64,000 nt of DNA, from the NCBI RefSeq assembly GCF_947501225.1, contig NZ_CANMUW010000013.1, positions 62,001 to 126,000 of the forward strand. Reading direction: 5' to 3'. Both the position numbers and the translations under genes were made by a program. Positions 7,646-16,374 of this stretch are shown one piece after another (positions within the stretch are counted from its first letter, which is position 1; each line of letters begins with the position of its first letter). The notes below the pieces were generated by a model. It did no database searches. It worked only from the letters and a program-made list of their open reading frames with translations, and was not told the DNA's origin. This stretch comes from an uncultured Shewanella sp. GTDB lineage: Bacteria; Pseudomonadota; Gammaproteobacteria; Enterobacterales; Shewanellaceae.

Positions 7646-9436
7646 ATGAGAATGCTAAAAAGAAGTATTTACCTGGCTACGTTGCTTGGCACAGCGGGGT
7701 TTGCCGCTAATACTATGGCTGCGGATACGCTTGCCGATTTCCATGGTGAAAACCAAGAGTGTGAAAGCTGCCATACCCCGGATGGCGAGCTATCTAACGA
7801 TAGCCTTACCCATGAAAATGAGCAGTGCGTCTCTTGCCACGGTACAATGGAAGAGGTTGCTGAAGAGACTAAACATGAGCATTACAACGCTCACGACTCT
7901 CACTTCCCTGGTGACGTTGCTTGTACCTCTTGTCACAGCGCTCACGAAAAATCTATGGTCTATTGTGATTCCTGCCATAGCTTCGACTTCGATATGCCAT
8001 ATGCAGGCAAGTGGGAGCGCCACGAGCCAAGCATCGCCGAGCTTGCTAAGGATAAGTCTGAACGTGAAGCGGCACTGGCCAGTGCACCTAAAGACACTGT
8101 CGATGTTGTTGTCGTAGGTTCTGGCGGAGCTGGTTTCTCTGCATCTGTTGCTGCCCATGATAAGGGCGCGAAAGTAATTCTTATCGAGAAAGAGCCAGTC
8201 ATCGGTGGTAATGCGAAACTTGCAGCCGGCGGTATGAATGCTGCCTGGACCGATCAGCAAAAAGCTAAAGGCATCGAAGATAGCCTTGAGTTGATGACAA
8301 AAGACACCATGAAAGGTGGACGTAACATCAACGACCCTGCACTGGTAGATGTGCTGGTTTCTCACTCAAAAGGTTCTGTTGACTGGATGACAGCCATGGG
8401 TGCTGACCTGAGCGATGTAGGCCGTATGGGTGGCGCATCGGTTAACCGTACTCACCGTCCAACCGGTGGTGCAGGTGTCGGCGCGCACGTCATTCAGGTG
8501 CTTTATGATAATGCGGTTAAGCGCGAAATCGATATGCGTATGAACACCCGTGGTATCGAGATCCTTAAAGATGACTCCGGTAACGTTAAAGGCCTGCTGG
8601 TTAAGGGTATGTACAAAGGCTACTACTGGATTAAAGCCGACGCAGTGATTCTGGCAACCGGAGGATTTGGTAAGAATAATGAGCGTGTTGCTAAGCTGGA
8701 TCCTAAGCTGAAAGGCTTCGTATCGACTAACCAGCCTGGTGCAACCGGTGATGGTCTAGATGTCGCGGGTAACGCCGGTGCAGCAATGAAAGACCTCGAG
8801 TATATTCAGGCTCACCCAACGCTTTCTGTGAAAGGTGGCGTGATGGTCACCGAAGCCGTACGTGGTAACGGTGCAATCCTGGTTAACCGTGAAGGTAAGC
8901 GTTTCGTCAACGAGATCACCACTCGTGATAAGGCCGCTGCTGCGATTCTGCAACAAACAGGTAAATCTGCTTTCTTGATCTTCGATGACTCTGTACGTAA
9001 GTCTCTGAAGAAGATCGATAAGTACATCGGCCTGGGCGTCGCACCTACAGCCGATACGCTTGTTAAGCTAGGTAAGATGGAAAACATCGACGGTAAGGCA
9101 CTGACTGAAACCGTCTCTCGTTACAACAGTTTCGTGACCAGTGGTAAGGACACTGATTTCGAGCGTCCAAATTTACCTCGCGCACTGGATGAAGGTAACT
9201 ACTATGCCATCGAAGTGACTCCGGGCGTTCACCACACTATGGGCGGCGTTAAGATAGATACTAAGGCTGAGATCTTAGATGCCAAGAAGCAGGTTATTCC
9301 CGGGCTATATGGTGCCGGTGAAGTCACTGGGGGGGTCCATGGCGCCAATCGCTTAGGTGGTAACGCTATCTCAGATATCATCACCTTCGGCAGACTCGCT
9401 GGTGAAGAGGCTGCTAGCTACTCCAAGAAGCGTTAG
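7646..9436 (+). CDS. fccA: Tetraheme flavocytochrome c fumarate reductase
   Basis: A periplasmic soluble fumarate reductase, the terminal enzyme of fumarate respiration in Shewanella. A signal peptide ends near residue 26 (NTMA/ADTLADFHG). Four heme sites CESCH, CVSCH, CTSCH and CDSCH lie between residues 39 and 111. The FAD domain starts with VVVVGSGGAGFSA. Active-site regions known from Fcc3 are present: AHPTL, AVRGNGA, VHHTMGG and GANRLGGN. The frame can also start at GTG 7643 or ATG 7652. ATG 7646 is chosen because gtgaggag sits 5 nt upstream. Closely similar to S. frigidimarina Fcc3 as recalled, and unlike the iron-induced Ifc3 in its heme domain. A porin gene follows. Confidence 0.96.
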   Translation: MRMLKRSIYLATLLGTAGFAANTMAADTLADFHGENQECESCHTPDGELSNDSLTHENEQCVSCHGTMEEVAEETKHEHYNAHDSHFPGDVACTSCHSAHEKSMVYCDSCHSFDFDMPYAGKWERHEPSIAELAKDKSEREAALASAPKDTVDVVVVGSGGAGFSASVAAHDKGAKVILIEKEPVIGGNAKLAAGGMNAAWTDQQKAKGIEDSLELMTKDTMKGGRNINDPALVDVLVSHSKGSVDWMTAMGADLSDVGRMGGASVNRTHRPTGGAGVGAHVIQVLYDNAVKREIDMRMNTRGIEILKDDSGNVKGLLVKGMYKGYYWIKADAVILATGGFGKNNERVAKLDPKLKGFVSTNQPGATGDGLDVAGNAGAAMKDLEYIQAHPTLSVKGGVMVTEAVRGNGAILVNREGKRFVNEITTRDKAAAAILQQTGKSAFLIFDDSVRKSLKKIDKYIGLGVAPTADTLVKLGKMENIDGKALTETVSRYNSFVTSGKDTDFERPNLPRALDEGNYYAIEVTPGVHHTMGGVKIDTKAEILDAKKQVIPGLYGAGEVTGGVHGANRLGGNAISDIITFGRLAGEEAASYSKKR

Positions 9437-9462
9437 TTCTAAATAAAACCGTAAATTCGACC

Positions 9463-9500
9463 TTATGTTTGCTACGAGGATGTTTGCTTGTAGCAAACGT
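9463..9500. repeat. Hairpin between fccA and porin
   Basis: A 9-bp inverted repeat (gtttgctac / gtagcaaac) lies after fccA. No T-tract follows, so it may be an mRNA-stabilising or weak attenuating structure rather than a clear terminator. Confidence 0.45.
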
Positions 9501-9562
9501 AATAAACCATAAATAACACTTATAAATTAAGAAGAACCTAGGTTCTTGGGAGCACTTAAAAC

Positions 9563-10579
9563 ATGAAAAAAACACTAATCTCAGCAACAGTTGCATCAGT
9601 ACTGACAATGGCTTCATTTGGCGCGCTAGCCGATGGCCCTAACTTCTACGGTCGTCTGGATCTGTCTGTGACTAACTCTGACACAGGCCTGACTTCACGT
9701 GAAGGTAAAGAAGGCACAGTTCTGGAGAACAACTTCTCTCACGTAGGCGTTAAGGGTAGCGAAACTATCGCTAACAACATCGACGTTATCTACCAGATGG
9801 AATTCCAGGTTGAAAACACCTCTTCTAACAGCGATGTTTTCAAGGCTCGTAACACTTTCCTAGGCCTTAAGACTACTGCCGGTACCGTACTTGTTGGTCG
9901 TAACGACACAGTATTCAAGCAAGCTGAAGGTGGCATCGACCTATTCGGTAACACTAACGCCGATATCGATCGTCTTGTAGGCGCTCAGACTCGTTCTGCC
10001 GATGGTATCTGGTACTACTCGCCAAAGATTGCCGATCTGGTAACACTTAACGCAACTTACCTGATGGAAGACAACCAGGCTTCTGATGACAGCCAATATG
10101 CATTTAGCGCGACTATCGGTGATAAGAAACTTAAGGCACAAAACTTCTACGTTGCTGGTGCCTACAACAAAGGTATCTCTAGCATCGATGCATACCGTGG
10201 TGTTGCTCAAGTTAAACTGGGGGATTTCAAGCTAGGCGGCCTGTTCCAGAACTCTGAGCACGTCAGCAAGACTAACCTTGAAGGTAACTCATACTTCGTC
10301 AACGTTGCTTACAACCTGAACGGCGTAAACCTTAAAGCTGAGTACGGTAAAGATGAAGCAGGTCTTGGTCTATACGCTAAGCGTTCTGGTATCCAAACTG
10401 AAAATACTACTGATGTAAACATCACAGCTATCACTGTTGGTGCTGACTACAAGATCGCTAAGTCAACTATGGTATATGGCCACTACGCTATGTACGAAGG
10501 TGACTACAAGGTTTCAGGCGTTAAGATGGACCTAGCAGATGACAACGTATTCACCGTTGGTGTACGTTACAACTTCTAA
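9563..10579 (+). CDS. Outer membrane trimeric-type porin
   Basis: A 338-aa Gram-negative porin. An N-terminal signal peptide ends near residue 23 (FGALA/DGPNFYGRLDLS), followed by amphipathic beta strands, the porin-like segment NNFSHVGVKGSE, a loop region around 100-130, and a C-terminal strand ending in VRYNF, the aromatic end recognised by the BAM machinery. It lies 126 bp after fccA in the same direction and may share its transcript. Association of a porin with a periplasmic flavocytochrome suggests uptake of fumarate or other C4 acids, which is an inference. Confidence 0.93.
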   Translation: MKKTLISATVASVLTMASFGALADGPNFYGRLDLSVTNSDTGLTSREGKEGTVLENNFSHVGVKGSETIANNIDVIYQMEFQVENTSSNSDVFKARNTFLGLKTTAGTVLVGRNDTVFKQAEGGIDLFGNTNADIDRLVGAQTRSADGIWYYSPKIADLVTLNATYLMEDNQASDDSQYAFSATIGDKKLKAQNFYVAGAYNKGISSIDAYRGVAQVKLGDFKLGGLFQNSEHVSKTNLEGNSYFVNVAYNLNGVNLKAEYGKDEAGLGLYAKRSGIQTENTTDVNITAITVGADYKIAKSTMVYGHYAMYEGDYKVSGVKMDLADDNVFTVGVRYNF

Positions 10580-10646
10580 TCGGCGATCCCTGTCTCTTAA
10601 ACGATTTAAAATTTACCATTAATAGAGAAACGCTCTAATGGTTAGT

Positions 10647-10677
10647 GCCGTTCACTTAACGTGAACGGCATTTTTTA
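10647..10677 (+). terminator. Rho-independent terminator of porin gene
   Basis: A perfect 9-bp stem (gccgttcac / gtgaacggc) with a 5-nt loop is followed by TTTTTT. A second imperfect hairpin (accattaatagag / ctctaatggt) lies just upstream at about 10616-10640. Confidence 0.93.
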
Positions 10678-10865
10678 TGGGATATCTATTCTTCGTACAT
10701 TTCAATGTTGGACTAAGCCTTCCATCCATTTTTCGATTAGTTTGTATATGGAAAAGGCTATTAATCCGGAGTTGACGAAATTATCTGCCAACTCACTTGG
10801 GGGATTTCCTTGTTAGCAACTTAACTAAGATAACCTCAATCGAAGAAATAACTTTCTTTTGAATC

Positions 10866-11070
10866 ATCAAGTGTGGATGCGGCTGTGACCGTCCGTGACA
10901 GGAATGTCACGGCCGAGACTATAGGGATATACTCGTGTCGTGTCACAGAAGTATCCACACATTCAGCTCACCGCAGGTGATAGATAACCATGAAGGTACG
11001 ACCTTCAGCACACCACCCAACATCAACCACCAAAACAAAAATGTAATCTGTCTTCATTCGAAGGCCAAAG
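10866..11070. repeat. Palindromic intergenic repeat element
   Basis: Outer arms gtgtggatgcggctgtgac (10870-10888) and gtcacagaagtatccacac (about 10939-10957) are inverted repeats differing over a few central bases. Inside is the hairpin ccgtgaca-ggaa-tgtcacgg. A second palindrome (gaaggtacgaccttc) lies to the right, before the LysR stop. The arm resembles gtgcagatacttctgagg near 7018, so related copies seem to exist. No gene is seen. It looks like a structured mobile-type intergenic repeat. Confidence 0.55.
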
Positions 11071-11071
11071 T

Positions 11072-11947
11072 TCATCCTTCTCCCAGTCGAACGAACGCCT
11101 CTGCTGCGGGGGTCAATGGCAGGTTCTTACGCCATATCAGCGCCAGATCCCAGGTCAGCTTGGGTGACATGGGTTTATATACCAGTTTATCCGAGCCAAT
11201 CTTGTCACAGATGGGCTGGGGCAGTATGGCAACGCCGACGTTGGACTCGACCATGGCGCCGATGAAGTCCCATTGGCCGCTCTGGGAGGCGATATTGAGC
11301 TCGACACCAGCCTCGCGGCTCAGACGGGTGAGTAACTTTGCCAAGGAAAAGTCATCGTTATAGAGCACGAAAGGCAGGTCCCTTAGATCTGACCAGGTGA
11401 TAAACGCCTTGTCTGTAAGCGGGTGCCCGGCCGGCAGGCATACCTGCAGCGGGTACTCCTCTAATGGCTGACAATGAAACTCCTCGGCATGGGTGGTCGG
11501 CAGGGCCGTAAAGGCGAGATCTAAGCTGTCGTTGAGCAGGGCCTCCTCCGCGCCGAACCCGCCCAACTCCTGGATCTGAAGCTCAATTCCCGGGTAGCGG
11601 CTGCGAAACTCCGATAGCAAGGAGATGATGATCCCGCCCATCATGGGACATACGCCGAGTCTCAACTGGCCCGTTTTAAGCCCCTTCAGACTGTTGAGGT
11701 CTTCCTGAAATCTATGCCACTGACCCACGATCTTCCGCGAGCTGTTGGCAAGCAGTTCTCCGGCCTCGGTCAATATCACCTTCTGGTTATTTCGGATCAG
11801 TAACGCTTGATCCAGACTCTCCTCGAGACGCTTTATCATCTTACTCAGTGTCGGTTGAGTCAGGTGCAGCTGTTCTGCGGCGCGGGTATAACTGCGGGTT
11901 TCCACTAATGTCAGGAAACACTGTAGATTCTTAATCGGTATATTCAT
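11072..11947 (-). CDS. LysR family transcriptional regulator
   Basis: A 291-aa LysR-type regulator with an N-terminal winged helix (YTRAAEQLHLTQPTLSKMI) and a C-terminal effector-binding domain containing LRLGVCPMMGG at the start of lobe 1. It is convergent with fccA and the porin gene across the palindromic repeat. LysR regulators next to flavocytochrome and porin genes are known from Shewanella (the ifcR-ifcO-ifcA set), so a link to fccA is possible, but gene proximity is the only local evidence. Confidence 0.9.
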   Translation of the reverse strand: MNIPIKNLQCFLTLVETRSYTRAAEQLHLTQPTLSKMIKRLEESLDQALLIRNNQKVILTEAGELLANSSRKIVGQWHRFQEDLNSLKGLKTGQLRLGVCPMMGGIIISLLSEFRSRYPGIELQIQELGGFGAEEALLNDSLDLAFTALPTTHAEEFHCQPLEEYPLQVCLPAGHPLTDKAFITWSDLRDLPFVLYNDDFSLAKLLTRLSREAGVELNIASQSGQWDFIGAMVESNVGVAILPQPICDKIGSDKLVYKPMSPKLTWDLALIWRKNLPLTPAAEAFVRLGEG

Positions 11948-12039
11948 GCCACTTTGGAATGCACTTGATGGAATTAATTCATTTTACTTATAAACCGTGC
12001 TCACGTACTTTGACTTCGATCTTAAATACCGGAGTCATT

Positions 12040-12183
12040 ATGAAAAAATTTGAAGGTTTATGGGTAAATGCTTTAGTGAGTGCAGCCGCTCCTTTGAGTG
12101 AAGAGAGCTGTTTTCATCAATCACATGAGCAAAGCGCCGAAAAAACTCAATCCTGCGACGAAGCGGAAGTGACAGCAGCCTAG
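12040..12183 (+). CDS. Possible small protein, 47 aa
   Basis: A 47-codon frame starting MKKFEGLWVNALVS, with a GGAG ribosome site 5 nt upstream of the ATG, divergent from the LysR gene. The C-terminal half is polar, with two Cys and two His. No family is recognised. The frame reads upstream for 27 more codons without a good start signal. Small size and lack of a recognised family leave it uncertain whether it is translated. Confidence 0.35.
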   Translation: MKKFEGLWVNALVSAAAPLSEESCFHQSHEQSAEKTQSCDEAEVTAA

Positions 12184-12206
12184 GCTCAGCCTGTCGAACT
12201 CAAGCC

Positions 12207-12230
12207 CGAGGCCTTCGAATGAAGGCCGGG
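12207..12230. repeat. Palindrome ggccttc-gaat-gaaggcc
   Basis: A 7-bp perfect stem with a 4-nt loop after the possible small gene. A matching half (cttcattcgaaggcc) sits near 11051-11065, so it is probably a repeated motif. There is no clear T-tract. Confidence 0.45.
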
Positions 12231-12367
12231 AAGATGTCTGAGTGCGGTTGTGATAAGCGGCACTGAAGGCATGCGAGTTCCCCCCAATCTCCCGAGCCAG
12301 CATGAGTATTTTCAGCTAAATAAAAATGACTGAAGAGGTAACGCCACGACTTCAGCTACCTGTGTGA

Positions 12368-14092
12368 CTACATAGCCTCAATCTGCTCCACCATAAGTTG
12401 CAGTGTCTGATTGCCCCTGAACTCGTTCACATCCAACTTATACACCACGCGAGCATGCTTGATTGTCGCATCCGGCCAGGTGGTCAGGTCAACATTGAAG
12501 GCGATAGCGTCGAGCATCAGCTGACCACACTCGGTCTCTAACACCAGCTTAAGGTGTTTCTCACCCACGATGCGCTGCTGGATCACCCTGAAGTAACCAT
12601 CAAACAGCGGCTCGGGAAACTCTTGCCCCCAGGGGCCGGCGTTTCTCAGCTCCCAGGCAACCTCAAGCCTCATATCATCGGGAGTCAGCTCACCATCTGT
12701 GACCAGTTCGCCTGTCAGCTGCTCGGGTTTTAACAACTCCCTGACACCCTGATCATAGGCCTGTTCGAACGCGGCGAAATCTTTCGCCCTGAGGGATAGC
12801 CCGGCCGCCATGGCATGGCCGCCAAATTTCAGTATCATGCCGGGATGGCGGCTGTTGATCAGCTCTAACAGATCCCGCATATGCAGGCCTTTGATCGAGC
12901 GGGCAGAACCTTTGATCTCCCCCTCTCCCGCGTCGGCAAACGCTATCACCGGCCTGTGATACCTGTCTTTTATTCGCGAGGCCAGAATGCCTATCACGCC
13001 TTGGTGCCAATCCTCCTGAAAGAGCGCAATCCCCCAGGGAAGCTCGGCCTCATCGAGCTCTACCGACGCCAGGCTCTTTAGCGCCTCCTGCTGCATATCG
13101 GCTTCAAGATCCCGCCTCTCGGCGTTGAGTCCATCGAGCTCTGCCGCCATTCTTCTCGCACTCATCATGTCATCACAGAGCAAGGTTTCGACACCGAGCG
13201 CCATCTCATCCAGCCTGCCCGCCGCATTGAGTCTGGGCCCGACGGCGAAACCAAAATCCGAGGCGACGATACGCGCCGGATTACGTTTAGCAACCTCAAG
13301 CAGGGCCGTGATGCCCGCCCGGCAGCGTCCCGCTCTGACTCTCTGCAGGCCGGCTTCCACTAAGATCCTGTTATTGCAATCCAGAGCCACCACATCGGCA
13401 ACCGTTCCCAGGGCAACGATATCCAGTAGCTGTCCCAAATTGGGAACCGCCAGACCTTGCTCCTGATACCAGTTACGCTTAGCCAGCTCGGCCCTGAGGG
13501 CTGACATAAGATAAAATGCCACTCCCACACCCGCAATCGATTTACTGGCGAAGCCACAATCGACCTGATTGGGGTTCACTATGGCATCGGCATCGGGCAG
13601 TACATCACCGGGCAGATGGTGATCGGTGATCACAACCTGCATCCCCCTGGCCTTTGCCGCGGCGACTCCCTCTATCGATGAGATCCCGTTATCCACGGTG
13701 ATCAACAGCTCTGCTCCCTTGCTATGAGCGACGGCCACGATCTCCGGGCTCAGCCCGTAACCATAATCGAATCGGTTGGGAATGAGGTAATCGACCTTAG
13801 CGGCCCCCATCATGCTGAGGGCAAGCATGCAGACACTGGTCGAGGTCGCACCGTCGGCATCGAAATCTCCCATGATAAGAATAGAGCGCTGCGCCTGTAT
13901 GGCATCGGCGATGATGACAGCGCCCTCACCGAGCCCTTTCATGGTATCGGGTCTTAACAACCGGGCAAGCGTCAGCTCACACTCTTCTGCCGAGCTGCCA
14001 CGACTGGCGTAGATCTGCTTTAACAGGGGTGATAGGTTAGCGGGTAGGTGACTATCATCAACCTTTGGACGACGAACAATCTTGTGGATCAC
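12368..14092 (-). CDS. recJ: Single-stranded-DNA-specific exonuclease RecJ
   Basis: A 5'-3' single-strand DNA exonuclease acting in RecF-pathway recombination, mismatch and base-excision repair. The 574-aa length is close to E. coli RecJ (577 aa). The DHH-phosphoesterase motifs are visible: GDFDADGATS (motif I), TVDNGISS, and ITDHHLPG (motif III), with a DHHA1-type domain at about 350-450 including GGHAMAAG. The start is a GTG. The order xerD-dsbC-recJ on one strand is the same as in E. coli, but here a terminator separates dsbC from recJ. Confidence 0.97.
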   Translation of the reverse strand: MIHKIVRRPKVDDSHLPANLSPLLKQIYASRGSSAEECELTLARLLRPDTMKGLGEGAVIIADAIQAQRSILIMGDFDADGATSTSVCMLALSMMGAAKVDYLIPNRFDYGYGLSPEIVAVAHSKGAELLITVDNGISSIEGVAAAKARGMQVVITDHHLPGDVLPDADAIVNPNQVDCGFASKSIAGVGVAFYLMSALRAELAKRNWYQEQGLAVPNLGQLLDIVALGTVADVVALDCNNRILVEAGLQRVRAGRCRAGITALLEVAKRNPARIVASDFGFAVGPRLNAAGRLDEMALGVETLLCDDMMSARRMAAELDGLNAERRDLEADMQQEALKSLASVELDEAELPWGIALFQEDWHQGVIGILASRIKDRYHRPVIAFADAGEGEIKGSARSIKGLHMRDLLELINSRHPGMILKFGGHAMAAGLSLRAKDFAAFEQAYDQGVRELLKPEQLTGELVTDGELTPDDMRLEVAWELRNAGPWGQEFPEPLFDGYFRVIQQRIVGEKHLKLVLETECGQLMLDAIAFNVDLTTWPDATIKHARVVYKLDVNEFRGNQTLQLMVEQIEAM

Positions 14093-14287
14093 TGATTTAC
14101 TGCCTTATACCGGTTCATATCTATGGCTTATGTTCACCGAGGGTGACGAAGAGCTTAAGGGGCACAGCATATCAAACTGCATTGACGATGACACACCAAA
14201 AACTCGATTGAGGTGGTTGGATACCAGCACCAAATTTATCTATTCTGGCAAATCTTCATATCTCGCCATTACAAGAATACCTGACAC

Positions 14288-14316
14288 AAAAAAGGCGAGC
14301 TAAGCTCGCCTTTTTA
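14288..14316. terminator. Bidirectional terminator between recJ and dsbC
   Basis: A 7-bp GC-rich stem (ggcgagc / gctcgcc) with a 3-nt loop is flanked by A-tract and T-tract. It should end dsbC transcripts on the minus strand. recJ then needs its own promoter in the 195 bp before its GTG, or readthrough. Confidence 0.88.
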
Positions 14317-14341
14317 CTTTCTATACGGAATGGAATTGATA

Positions 14342-15079
14342 TTAGTTGGTCGATTCCAATACACGCAGCAGATCTCCTGGTGGCTGATAACCCGGGATCA
14401 TGCTGCCATCTTCTAAGATAATTGCCGGTGTACCGTTAATCCCCAGGCTCTGACCCAGGTGATACTGCTCAGCAATCTTAGCATCACATCTTGCCTTCTG
14501 AACGCTCTTACCGGCCTTAGCTTCGGTCATCGCAGTCAGAGGATCGGCTGCACACCATACCGCTTCCATCTCATCGGCATTCGCCGAAGGAACCCCACGA
14601 CGAGGGAAAGCAAGATAACGCACGGTAATGCCCAGATCGTTATACTCATCCATCTGATTGTGTAACTTTCGGCAATATCCGCAGCTGATGTCAGTAAATA
14701 CGGTGACTACATGCTTCTCGTCCTTAGCCTTATAAACCAGCATCTTATTCTCGAGTGGCTTGATCATCTCCATACGGGGACCGGCCATGGCCGCCTCGGT
14801 CAGATTTTTCATCCCTTTGTCGAGATCGTATAGACTGCCATGAAACAGCTTAGAGCCATCCTGAGAGATATAAAGCACGCCACGGTTGGTTAATGCTTCA
14901 TATAAACCAGGGATAGGCGACAACTGAAGCGAGTGAACCTCAACGCTTAGGGTATCGGTCAACTTCTGTTTTAATTCTGCGCTGTTAGCAATAGCATTAG
15001 CTTGAGTATTGGGTGCGGCAACAGCAAAAGGGGCTAATACCACGGCTAAAATCAAAGAAAGTACTCGGGTAAACTTCAT
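14342..15079 (-). CDS. dsbC: Thiol:disulfide interchange protein DsbC
   Basis: A periplasmic disulfide isomerase. A signal peptide covers residues 1-21 (ending AVA/APN), an N-terminal dimerisation domain follows, then a thioredoxin-fold catalytic domain with the active-site CGYC (C133-C136) and the cis-Pro loop NGTPAII. The 245-aa length is near E. coli DsbC. It lies between xerD and recJ as in E. coli. It is kept reduced by DsbD, which is not in this window. Confidence 0.96.
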   Translation of the reverse strand: MKFTRVLSLILAVVLAPFAVAAPNTQANAIANSAELKQKLTDTLSVEVHSLQLSPIPGLYEALTNRGVLYISQDGSKLFHGSLYDLDKGMKNLTEAAMAGPRMEMIKPLENKMLVYKAKDEKHVVTVFTDISCGYCRKLHNQMDEYNDLGITVRYLAFPRRGVPSANADEMEAVWCAADPLTAMTEAKAGKSVQKARCDAKIAEQYHLGQSLGINGTPAIILEDGSMIPGYQPPGDLLRVLESTN

Positions 15080-15354
15080 TAGATATCCTGTTCTTTGTAG
15101 GGTTTACTTATACCCAATCTACTCAGTCATTACTGCTCGGGTATGTTCATAAAAGATTAGACCTTATTAAGGCCTGAAAAGTTACAATTTCAATATAAAT
15201 AAAGCAAATAATAACTGTAAGCAGATTAGTGCGCGCTTACTATACACCATGTATTAGCAAAATATGAAAGCTATCTCTGCGATAAAATTTCATTAATTGT
15301 AGTGAGGTCACATTCCGGTACGGAACCAGACCTAATATCTAACCCAACAATAGC

Positions 15355-16269
15355 TTAGCCCCGTGGGTGGTGCTCGGCGTGTAACTGGTTCAATCTTGCT
15401 TTTGCAACATGGGTGTAGATCTGGGTCGTCGACAGATCGCTATGGCCAAGCAGTAGCTGTACCACACGCAAGTCAGCCCCATGATTGAGCAGGTGAGTCG
15501 CAAACGCGTGCCTCAGGGTATGGGGCGACAAATCAACAGAGATACCCGCACGAAGGGCATAATGTTTAATTCGATGCCAGAAAGTCTGCCTCGTCATCAT
15601 CACTCCACGCTTAGAGGGAAACAGCACATCGCTCTGTTTCTGCTTTAACAGTTCCGCCCTCGCCCCACTGAGATAATGCTCAATATTATCCACCGCGAGC
15701 TCCCCCATAGGCACCAAGCGCTCCTTTCCCCCCTTACCAACCACCCGCACCAACCCCTGACGCAGACTAATTTGCTCCATGGTCAGACTCACCAGCTCGG
15801 TAACCCGGAGTCCAGTGGCATATAGCAGCTCTAACATCGCCTTATCCCGGCACTCTATCGAGTCCTCAACATCCGGCTCACCGAGCAGCCTGTCCACATC
15901 GGACTCACTGAGTGAACCCGGAAGCTTTCGGGCTATCTTCGGAGGTTTAATCTGTTCGGCAGGATTAACTTCGATCCGCTTCTGAATAAGCAGGAATCCG
16001 TAGAAGCGCCTGAGGCTGCTCACCAACCTGGCGCTGCTTGTACGGGCAAATCCCTGCTCGAAACGGATATCCAGATAACTGCGGATCCCCTCTTGAGAAA
16101 CCTCGATTAACAGCTGGCCAGCGCGTTGAATATGACGATCGAAATGGGTCAGGTCGGTCCGGTAGGAAGACAATGTGTTATCACTCAAGCCTCGACTCGA
16201 CCACAAGTCATCGAGAAAGAGCTCGATCAGCGGATCGGGGCAATAGGTTTCTTCTGTGGACTCTGCCAA
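15355..16269 (-). CDS. xerD: Site-specific tyrosine recombinase XerD
   Basis: With XerC, it resolves chromosome dimers at dif. The SAM-like core-binding domain (about 10-95) precedes the catalytic domain. Catalytic residues are visible in the motifs ATGLRVTELVSL (Arg), HTLRHAFATHLL (His and Arg), LLGHSDLSTTQIY (His and the nucleophilic Tyr). The length, 304 aa, is typical. The start is an unusual TTG, supported by aagga 6 nt upstream and by the absence of a nearer in-frame ATG. Confidence 0.96.
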   Translation of the reverse strand: MAESTEETYCPDPLIELFLDDLWSSRGLSDNTLSSYRTDLTHFDRHIQRAGQLLIEVSQEGIRSYLDIRFEQGFARTSSARLVSSLRRFYGFLLIQKRIEVNPAEQIKPPKIARKLPGSLSESDVDRLLGEPDVEDSIECRDKAMLELLYATGLRVTELVSLTMEQISLRQGLVRVVGKGGKERLVPMGELAVDNIEHYLSGARAELLKQKQSDVLFPSKRGVMMTRQTFWHRIKHYALRAGISVDLSPHTLRHAFATHLLNHGADLRVVQLLLGHSDLSTTQIYTHVAKARLNQLHAEHHPRG

Positions 16270-16311
16270 TCTGTTTCCTTAATTGTTTTGCATTTTTAAC
16301 AGAAATTTTTA

Positions 16312-16343
16312 TAAAAAAGGCGTAGCTGAAAACAGCTACGCCT
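16312..16343 (-). terminator. Rho-independent terminator of brnQ
   Basis: A perfect 11-bp stem (aggcgtagctg / cagctacgcct) with a 4-nt loop. The A-run on its left is a T-tract for minus-strand transcripts coming from brnQ. Confidence 0.9.
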
Positions 16344-16374
16344 CATTCTAAGCCAGGTTAGTAACGAAAGGAAA

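Noticed and set aside
7646..9436. Iron-induced flavocytochrome Ifc3
   Set aside because: The heme domain sequence and spacing (CESCH, CVSCH, CTSCH, CDSCH) follow Fcc3, not Ifc3.
10935..11363. 142-codon plus-strand frame
   Set aside because: Mostly antisense to the LysR gene and over a palindromic repeat; no recognisable protein pattern.
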